NCBI GenBank assembly: GCA_017958245.1
Contig: JAGDDC010000327.1
Coordinates: 1 to 11,635 of the forward strand
Length of the DNA: 11,635 nt
Direction of reading: 5' to 3'
DNA from: Lachnospiraceae bacterium
GTDB lineage: Bacteria; Bacillota_A; Clostridia; Lachnospirales; Lachnospiraceae
In this document: positions 7,253 through 11,635 of the stretch, piece after piece
How the letters are laid out: every line of letters begins with the position of its first letter
Position numbering within the stretch: position 1 is the stretch's first letter
The notes under the pieces: generated by a model
Databases searched by the model: none
What the model was told of the DNA's origin: nothing
What the model saw: the letters and a program-made list of their open reading frames with translations, nothing else
Made by a program: the position numbers and the translations under genes

Positions 7253-7543
7253 TTATCCGTGTAAGCCGTTTGTCTGTCTGATCATGTCCTCCACGACGAT
7301 ATCGTATACCTCGCCGACTGTGTTGCAATACTCAAGAATCTTCCAGGGCTCGTTCGTATGGAAATGGATCTTCACCAGGTCCTCGTCGCCCGCAGCGATG
7401 AGGCTGTTGCCCTCAAAATGCTCTGTTATATAGTCTCCGATCTCATCTTCGTCGAGATCCCTGTCCCTTCGGTCGATCAGAAGCTGTGTGTCATATCTGT
7501 ACGCGAACTGGTCGTCTTCAGCATCGATTGAATTAACGCTCAT
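7253..7543 (-). CDS. small stand-alone FakA (DAK2/YloV) middle-domain-like protein
   Basis: This small acidic protein (96 aa) resembles only the middle domain of fatty acid kinase FakA/YloV, often annotated as 'kinase to dihydroxyacetone kinase'. The recognisable pieces are FAYRYDTQLLI (residues 13-23), GDEDLVKIHFHTNEP (52-66) and a GEVYDIVVEDM segment near the C-terminus. There is no nucleotide-binding DhaL domain and no DegV-like domain, so it cannot be a kinase alone. In FakA the first motif normally reads Y-C-T-E-F and its Cys, with the two His of the HVHTN motif, forms a metal site; here the Cys is Asp18 while H60 and H62 remain. The ATG at 7541-7543 has a strong AGGAGG five bases upstream. 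The open frame back to 7612 lacks such support. It is the first gene after a promoter and 23 bases ahead of the kinase-like gene. Its function is unknown. Confidence 0.8.
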   Translation of the reverse strand: MSVNSIDAEDDQFAYRYDTQLLIDRRDRDLDEDEIGDYITEHFEGNSLIAAGDEDLVKIHFHTNEPWKILEYCNTVGEVYDIVVEDMIRQTNGLHG

Positions 7544-7599
7544 CTCTTCCTCCTGTGGTTTAACAACTCTTTTGTCCGGTCCATCTGTGGCGGCAAATG

Positions 7600-7616
7600 C
7601 TCTTTTCGCCAAAGAG
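7600..7616 (-). promoter_or_regulatory. small leader hairpin of the signalling operon
   Basis: CTCTTT and AAAGAG form a 6-bp stem with a 5-base GGCGA loop in the predicted roughly 80-base leader between the promoter and the FakA-like start. It has no T tract and does not resemble a c-di-GMP riboswitch. Its role, if any, is unknown. Confidence 0.2.
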
Positions 7617-7628
7617 ATGACCTACTCA

Positions 7629-7657
7629 ATTATAATATCTGCCGCGCAATTATACAA
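7629..7657 (-). promoter_or_regulatory. sigma-A-type promoter of the FakA-like/kinase-like/HD-GYP operon
   Basis: A perfect TATAAT -10 on the minus strand (7629-7634) lies 17 bases from a TTGTAT -35-like hexamer (7652-7657). A second TATAAT overlaps the -35 region (7650-7655) and could act as an alternative, more upstream -10. The predicted start is near 7622, giving a leader of about 80 bases. The 155-base gap after the acetyltransferase gene has no clear intrinsic terminator, so readthrough is possible. Confidence 0.6.
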
Positions 7658-7698
7658 GTCTTCGGCTCGCTTTACACAGCGTCATTTGAACTTGTGTC

Positions 7699-8961
7699 CT
7701 AGAAACGCTCACTCACGAAGATCTTCTTCTCCGTGAAGAGGCGCCTTAACATCTCTTCCTTGCTGTTTACGCTGAGTTCGCCAAGCAGCAGGGCTTCATC
7801 AAAGCTGATCGCGCCGACCGCCATTTGCCCAAAGAGACGCGAAGGCATGACTATATCGCAGTTGCTCTGCATCGCGGGTGTTCCCGTGCTTGCGGAAAGT
7901 CCCTCGTAGCTCACCGGGATGCCCGGAGTCTTGAGGTCGTCGAGCTTCTCCGCTCCGTCAGGCCTCACCCTCCAGACCGCGTTGTTTTCTGCGATCAGTT
8001 CGTCCGTGATCCCGATCACGAGATCACAGTCGTCAGGCTTTTTCATGGCCTTAAGCATAGCCTCGGCGTTCACCGGCCTCACCATGAAGCCGTGATGCGT
8101 GACTGCGGAGAACTCGTACATCTGCCTCGTTCTCACGACTCTGAACAGGTCGATGCCCTGCGGAAGGAGGATCTTGATCTTCGCGTAGTCCGCATCGAAC
8201 CTTGCGAGGAAGCCGAGTATGTCATGGAATCCCTCCCTGCACGTCCACGCACACTCATCGACGCGCAGCGTCGCGCCATCCGCTCCGGCGACGTCGGTGA
8301 AGATCAGATAGGCCACGGGCCTTCCCTCATGTCTGATCAGGTAGGAAAACTTCCTGTCCTTAAAAAGTCCGCCTGTTTTTAAGTGCTCCTCCATGCGCTT
8401 GCCGTCGCGCGGAGTCGAGAGGTTGAAGTCTTTCGCGAACTCCGTAAAGACCTCAAGATAGCCTTCCACGCTGTCCCCGGGCCTCCACATGGTCACGTCA
8501 TCGCGGAGCTTGTAGCCTGAGAGCAGCATAGGTGTGAGCTCGTAATTGTGAGCGAAGACCACGGTCTCATAGCCCTGCTTGCGGTAAAAGGCGTGGCTGA
8601 AGGGGAAGAGCGCCGAGATCACCTCTCCGCGCCTGTAGGCATCGCGAAGGATCTCTCCGAACATCTCCCGCACGGCGCCCATGTTCCTGTACTCGGGAAG
8701 CGTTGATACCGCGCCGATACCGCCGCCCTTTTGAACGCTTCCGTCGATATAGAAGTCAAGATAATTGTTGATGATCCTTGCCGTGAGCTTTCCGTCATCG
8801 GTAAAAGCCCCCCAGTCATCGAGTGTCTCCCTCTCTTTTGCGTCGTTTTCGATAACTTTCTTTTTTTCCGCCTCCGGGTCATCTACCCTCTGGTGGAAGC
8901 AATATGCAGATATCTCCCATGCGTCGGAACGCTCCTTGCCCTGTAGTTTCCTGATCTTCAT
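7699..8961 (-). CDS. Eis-family GNAT N-acetyltransferase
   Basis: The product (420 aa) has the layout of the Eis family: an N-terminal GNAT domain, a second GNAT-like domain and a C-terminal SCP2-like domain. The first domain shows the acetyl-CoA region IGAVSTLPEYRNMGAVREM (residues 82-100) and the family segment SALFPFSHAFYRKQGYE (116-132). Family members acetylate amines, including aminoglycosides and polyamines in mycobacterial Eis; the substrate here is unknown. In mycobacterial Eis a Tyr in the F/I-Y-x-R-x-G-Y motif acts as general acid and the C-terminal Phe carboxylate as base. Both have counterparts here, Tyr126 and the final Phe420. The frame is open back to 9195, overlapping the mutS-like gene, but the ATG at 8959-8961 has AGGAGG four bases upstream and starts at the natural MKIRKL. 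It lies 83 bases after the mutS-like gene, probably in the same transcript. Confidence 0.88.
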   Translation of the reverse strand: MKIRKLQGKERSDAWEISAYCFHQRVDDPEAEKKKVIENDAKERETLDDWGAFTDDGKLTARIINNYLDFYIDGSVQKGGGIGAVSTLPEYRNMGAVREMFGEILRDAYRRGEVISALFPFSHAFYRKQGYETVVFAHNYELTPMLLSGYKLRDDVTMWRPGDSVEGYLEVFTEFAKDFNLSTPRDGKRMEEHLKTGGLFKDRKFSYLIRHEGRPVAYLIFTDVAGADGATLRVDECAWTCREGFHDILGFLARFDADYAKIKILLPQGIDLFRVVRTRQMYEFSAVTHHGFMVRPVNAEAMLKAMKKPDDCDLVIGITDELIAENNAVWRVRPDGAEKLDDLKTPGIPVSYEGLSASTGTPAMQSNCDIVMPSRLFGQMAVGAISFDEALLLGELSVNSKEEMLRRLFTEKKIFVSERF

Positions 8962-9044
8962 AGCTCCTCCTGATATTTGCTCCGCGTATCCGTTTTTTTG
9001 TCTCTGTCTTTGCCGGGCTCTTTTTTGTATCCCGCTTTGCATGT

Positions 9045-10961
9045 TTACTCTGACCGTTCCGTAAGGCTCTCGAAGGTCACGCCGTATTTCTCCGCGATGG
9101 TCCTCGCGTAGCTCAGGCCCTCGGGAGGCGCCACCCTTGCTTTGAAAGGGGTTGGATCGTTCTCGTTGCTCATGACGAGCGACCGTACGCACCACTTGCC
9201 CGTCCCCTGTGAGTCACGACTTGCAGAGCCTGCGCCCTGTGCCTCATAATTGCCATTTTGCGGTCCGCTTTCTGCTCCGCCTTGCGCGCCCTCGCGGTCA
9301 CCGCCCGACTCTGCAGCCAGGTCGAAAGCCAGCTTGTGCATGTGCGTGTTGTATATGCACCGGATCCTCTTCTCCGCGATCGCACGCACCGAATCCTTTG
9401 CTATGTAGTAGCCCTCCTCGAAGGAGGTCGTGGAAAATGTCTCATTTAACAGTATGAGGCTCGACCCCGTCGCCTCAAAGAAGATCTCCCTGAAGCGCTT
9501 GCACTCCTCGCCGAGTCTTCCGAGGTCCATCGTCTTGTCCTCGTCCGCCGGGAAATGAGTGAAGATGCAGTCAACGGGCTCGTATTCAAACTCCTCCGCG
9601 GGCACGTAGATGCCTGCCTGAGCAAGTATGAACAGCTGTCCGACGGCCTGCGTGATGGTGGTCTTCCCCCCGCGGTTCGCGCCCGTCAATATATACACAA
9701 GGCTGTCCTCCGCAAATGAAAGGTCGTTTTTTACGATCCCCGAGGCATTTCCCCGGCTTCCATCCCCCGCAAGCCTTGTAAGCTTCAGGTTGTAGAAGCC
9801 GACTGCCTTTGTGTCGTGCCCCGCCGCAGCCTGCAACCCGGGATCTGTGTCATGCCCCGCCGCAGCAGACACCCCGAGACCTGCATCCTGCCCTGTCCCT
9901 GCCTGTCTGGCAGATCCTGAACATACCCTGCTCCTGCAGAAGCTAAGCCCCTTTGCCGTGAGCTTCTTTACATAATCCGCGAACCTTATGTAGAACATGA
10001 GCTCCGGGATCAGGTCCGTCACCTCCGTGATGGTGATCGTCATATAGCGGTTCAGAGTCTCCCGCAAATGCTTGACCGTCAGCGAGATCAGGTGATCCGC
10101 CTCGCGGTTCATGTATCTGGTCGCCTCCTCCGCGCTGTCGCCCGACGGTATGGCCGCAAGCTGAGCGCCTATCACGGGGGACTTCATGCCCGAAGCGAAG
10201 GCGGAGATCTTCGTGATCTGATCCATGCTGAGCCCCGCGTCGGCTTTCAGCGGATAATACTTAAAGTTCTCGTCCCACTCGGTGTCCTTTTCTATCCTGT
10301 CGCCCGAGGCCATCTTGTCGTAGAACCTGCCGATGATGTTCGACCTCGTAAACTCCTTCGCGTTGATCGACACGATCCCCATGCTCGAAGCCTCAAAACG
10401 CTCGTTGAGGTTGATCCCGAGCGTGACGCTCTTTATGCTCGCGGTGGACGCCTTGAGCCTGCCTATATCTTCCTTGAGCACATCATATCCGTTGTCGTGG
10501 TATATCCTGTCTATGTGCTCCTTCAAAGCCACAAGTCCCTCGGAGCCGATCTCCGCCTCCTTCAGGCACTCATGCATCGCCTCGACATAGCCGATGTACT
10601 CGTTCATCTCCTCGAGCCTGTGCATCAGGTCCCACACGCCCGCAGTCTCGTCATACTTCTTCTTGAAAGCTCCGTAATCCCGCAGGAAATTGATCTTGTC
10701 GAGCAGCTCGAGCATCCTCTCGCACATCTTCGGGTTCCTGTATATGTCGTCGAACACGCCGCTCCTGTACTCTGCCGTCGCGGGATCTTCAGTCACCTTC
10801 GACAGGACCTGCATGATGGCGTTCTGCTCCTGCTTGTTGTCGGTCAGCTCCGCACACAATTCATCAAACCAAAGATCGTGCATCGTCGTCTCTGAAACTG
10901 TCTTGTACTGCGCCTCTGACCCCTTCGGGTACAGCAGGCTCACGCGGTCTTCTCTCGCCAT
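9045..10961 (-). CDS. MutS-related ATPase without mismatch-recognition domains
   Basis: This protein (638 aa) contains the MutS lever/core region (domain III) and C-terminal ABC-type ATPase (domain V), but no N-terminal mismatch-binding domain and no Smr nuclease domain, so it is neither MutS1 nor MutS2. Walker A is TGANRGGKTT with K433 (MutS: TGPNMGGKST). Walker B reads LILLNETFSTTSFEEG, with N506 in place of the usual Asp and E507 retained. A late NTHMHKLAF resembles the MutS H-loop. Two hydrophilic low-complexity insertions are visible, at about 345-388 with a 12-residue tandem repeat, and about 550-585, rich in Gly, Ala, Ser and Gln. The frame opens at a GTG at 10985, but the ATG at 10959-10961 has GGAGG seven bases upstream. 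Clostridia often carry such proteins, of poorly known function; a role in DNA structure processing is only inferred from the family. Confidence 0.88.
   Translation of the reverse strand: MAREDRVSLLYPKGSEAQYKTVSETTMHDLWFDELCAELTDNKQEQNAIMQVLSKVTEDPATAEYRSGVFDDIYRNPKMCERMLELLDKINFLRDYGAFKKKYDETAGVWDLMHRLEEMNEYIGYVEAMHECLKEAEIGSEGLVALKEHIDRIYHDNGYDVLKEDIGRLKASTASIKSVTLGINLNERFEASSMGIVSINAKEFTRSNIIGRFYDKMASGDRIEKDTEWDENFKYYPLKADAGLSMDQITKISAFASGMKSPVIGAQLAAIPSGDSAEEATRYMNREADHLISLTVKHLRETLNRYMTITITEVTDLIPELMFYIRFADYVKKLTAKGLSFCRSRVCSGSARQAGTGQDAGLGVSAAAGHDTDPGLQAAAGHDTKAVGFYNLKLTRLAGDGSRGNASGIVKNDLSFAEDSLVYILTGANRGGKTTITQAVGQLFILAQAGIYVPAEEFEYEPVDCIFTHFPADEDKTMDLGRLGEECKRFREIFFEATGSSLILLNETFSTTSFEEGYYIAKDSVRAIAEKRIRCIYNTHMHKLAFDLAAESGGDREGAQGGAESGPQNGNYEAQGAGSASRDSQGTGKWCVRSLVMSNENDPTPFKARVAPPEGLSYARTIAEKYGVTFESLTERSE
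9810..9866 (-). repeat. 36-bp tandem repeat (minisatellite) inside the mutS-like gene
   Basis: A 21-base unit at 9810-9830 recurs at 9846-9866 with 20 of 21 identities and a 36-base period, which is exactly 12 codons. It encodes AAAGHDT twice, and an older degenerate unit (AGTGQDAGLG) can be seen just N-terminal in the protein. Because the period is a multiple of three, gain or loss of a unit keeps the frame. Confidence 0.85.
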
Positions 10962-11049
10962 GCTCCCACCTCCGTCGACTCCCACGCGCCCCTTGCGGTA
11001 CGCTTCGGATACACATATAAACCAAACGGAACCTCAACGATTCCCCATG

Positions 11050-11055
11050 ATTATA
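11050..11055 (-). promoter_or_regulatory. candidate -10 box for the mutS-like gene
   Basis: A perfect TATAAT on the minus strand lies about 90 bases upstream of the mutS-like ATG. No good -35 hexamer is present at 16-18 bases (ATGAAG or similar) and there is no TG extension, so it would be a weak or activator-dependent promoter. The predicted leader is about 80 bases. Confidence 0.4.
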
Positions 11056-11111
11056 CTATACCCTGCAAAAAACTTCATCCTGTTTCTTCCAAAAACTTGA
11101 CTATCCCACAC

Positions 11112-11128
11112 AGACAGTTTTTCTGTCT
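11112..11128. promoter_or_regulatory. inverted repeat in the divergent promoter region (possible operator)
   Basis: AGACAG and CTGTCT form a perfect 6-bp inverted repeat around TTTTT. It sits 16 bases upstream of the plus-strand -35 box and between the two divergent promoters, a position suited to a dimeric regulator. A transcript hairpin is the alternative. No T tract follows at the right distance for a terminator. Confidence 0.35.
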
Positions 11129-11144
11129 TAGGGGTATTTTTCTC

Positions 11145-11172
11145 TTGTCAAATCGCAAACAAGTGTTACAAT
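11145..11172 (+). promoter_or_regulatory. promoter of the secreted-protein gene (extended -10)
   Basis: TTGTCA (-35, 11145-11150) and TACAAT (-10, 11167-11172) each match five of six consensus bases with a 16-base spacer, and a TG at 11164-11165 gives an extended -10. The start site should be near 11179, leaving a leader of about 65-70 bases before the ATG at 11247. This is the best-looking promoter in the window. Confidence 0.7.
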
Positions 11173-11246
11173 CTTATATGCAATCGCACAGATACACAAG
11201 AAGACGTTGCGCGATATCTGACGTTAAATGAAAGGCAGGTTATATC

Positions 11247-11635
11247 ATGAAAGACAAGACTTACAACAGATTCTCAAGGGCAGTGCTCGTCCTTGTTCTG
11301 GCGCTCGCACTCGCAATTCCCGCATTTGCTCCCGCAGCTGTCGCAAATGCTGCAGCAGGCTCATTTGCAGAGGTAAGCCTGAAGGAAGATGTCCCTGACG
11401 TCCTTCCCGGATCGACCGAGGCAAGTCTCCCCTTCAGAACAGTTACGATCGACAAGAGCAAGACCTTCAAGGGTAAGTCGACTATAGTCGCAAACCATGT
11501 GTGCACATATATCCAGCTCAAAGGCAATAACAAGGTGATCAACCGTGTCAACAAGACTCTGAAGAAGCTTGCAAAGGCTGCTTTTACGACAAAGTCAGAC
11601 ACCTTCGAATACGCAAAGACAGACAGGAAGATGGA
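11247..11635 (+). CDS. secreted protein, N-terminal part (possible RsiV/DUF3298-like domain)
   Basis: The frame from ATG 11247 stays open to the window edge (129 complete codons, no stop), so this gene is partial at its 3' end. It starts with a classical signal peptide: basic residues K2, K4, R8 and R11, a hydrophobic core of Val, Leu and Ala (12-28), and an Ala-Asn-Ala likely cleavage site after residue 35. An acidic, Pro-containing stretch follows, then a Lys-rich region that includes TYIQLKGNNKVINRVNKTLKK (within residues 92-113). That pattern (Y-x-Q-x-x-G...IN..INK) faintly recalls the start of DUF4163/DUF3298 domains of RsiV/PdaC-type extracytoplasmic proteins; this is tentative. The ribosome binding site is weak (AGG 7 bases upstream) but a strong promoter lies upstream. 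It is divergent from the mutS-like gene and on the opposite strand to every other gene here. Confidence 0.75.
   Translation, partial: MKDKTYNRFSRAVLVLVLALALAIPAFAPAAVANAAAGSFAEVSLKEDVPDVLPGSTEASLPFRTVTIDKSKTFKGKSTIVANHVCTYIQLKGNNKVINRVNKTLKKLAKAAFTTKSDTFEYAKTDRKM

Noticed and set aside
7544..7622. c-di-GMP riboswitch in the leader of the HD-GYP operon
   Set aside because: I looked for GEMM-type core motifs because of the c-di-GMP gene; the roughly 80-base leader shows only a small 6-bp hairpin and no matching core.
7654..7695. ACAAGT/ACTTGT inverted repeat after the acetyltransferase gene as a terminator
   Set aside because: The loop is 30 bases and there is no T run after it; it overlaps the promoter of the next unit and is probably chance.
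8962..9195. N-terminal 78-residue extension of the acetyltransferase overlapping the mutS-like gene
   Set aside because: The extension is Arg/Gln-rich shadow sequence; a strong AGGAGG precedes the internal ATG at 8961, which begins the conserved domain.
10068..10895. Plus-strand open frame (275 codons) opposite the mutS-like gene
   Set aside because: Shadow of the coding strand; no domain and no convincing ribosome binding site in support.
11261..11602. Minus-strand open frame (113 codons) at the right edge
   Set aside because: It lies antisense to the plus-strand secreted-protein frame, which has a promoter, a signal peptide and continuous coding; the minus frame has none of these.

Overview
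The window looks like chromosome from a Gram-positive anaerobe of the Clostridia, probably Lachnospiraceae or a close relative. The signs are a ThiI without a rhodanese domain next to a cysteine desulfurase, a clostridial-type PrmA, a MutS-related ATPase without mismatch-recognition domains, a 7TM HD-GYP protein, an Eis-type acetyltransferase, and strong GGAGG-type ribosome binding sites. Base composition is moderately GC-rich, which produces many long antisense shadow frames. There are no tRNA, rRNA, CRISPR, insertion sequence or phage features.

All complete genes lie on the minus strand and read right to left. From the right: (1) a divergent regulatory region (10962-11246) with a good plus-strand promoter for a secreted protein that runs off the window edge, and a minus-strand -10 for the mutS-like gene; (2) a two-gene unit, mutS-like then an Eis-family GNAT; (3) a promoter at 7629-7657 that starts a tightly packed signalling unit: a 96-aa stand-alone FakA-middle-domain-like protein, a membrane histidine-kinase-like protein and a 7TM-PAS-HD-GYP c-di-GMP phosphodiesterase; (4) a housekeeping/sulfur unit of prmA, cysteine desulfurase and thiI, spaced by a few tens of bases and possibly continuing from the signalling unit.

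The most interesting part is the signalling unit. The kinase-like protein keeps its ATP-binding N and G boxes but has Gln (CAG) where the phospho-accepting His of the H box should be. Its extracellular region resembles a type-2 cellulose-binding (CBM2-like) module. No response regulator is encoded nearby; the next gene, which starts at or just beside the kinase stop codon, is an HD-GYP enzyme with all metal ligands visible. This suggests an ATP-binding pseudokinase that could couple an extracellular cue to c-di-GMP turnover by direct contact rather than phosphotransfer (inference). The function of the small FakA-like protein at the head of the unit is unknown.

Other points of note are Gly/Ala/Asp/Ser-rich low-complexity insertions inside two otherwise conserved enzymes (the MutS-like ATPase, including a 36-bp tandem repeat, and the cysteine desulfurase), and a 36-bp-spaced partial duplication of the thiI 3' end across its stop codon. 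Several genes have more upstream frame openings than the start supported by a Shine-Dalgarno site; the SD-supported starts are used here.
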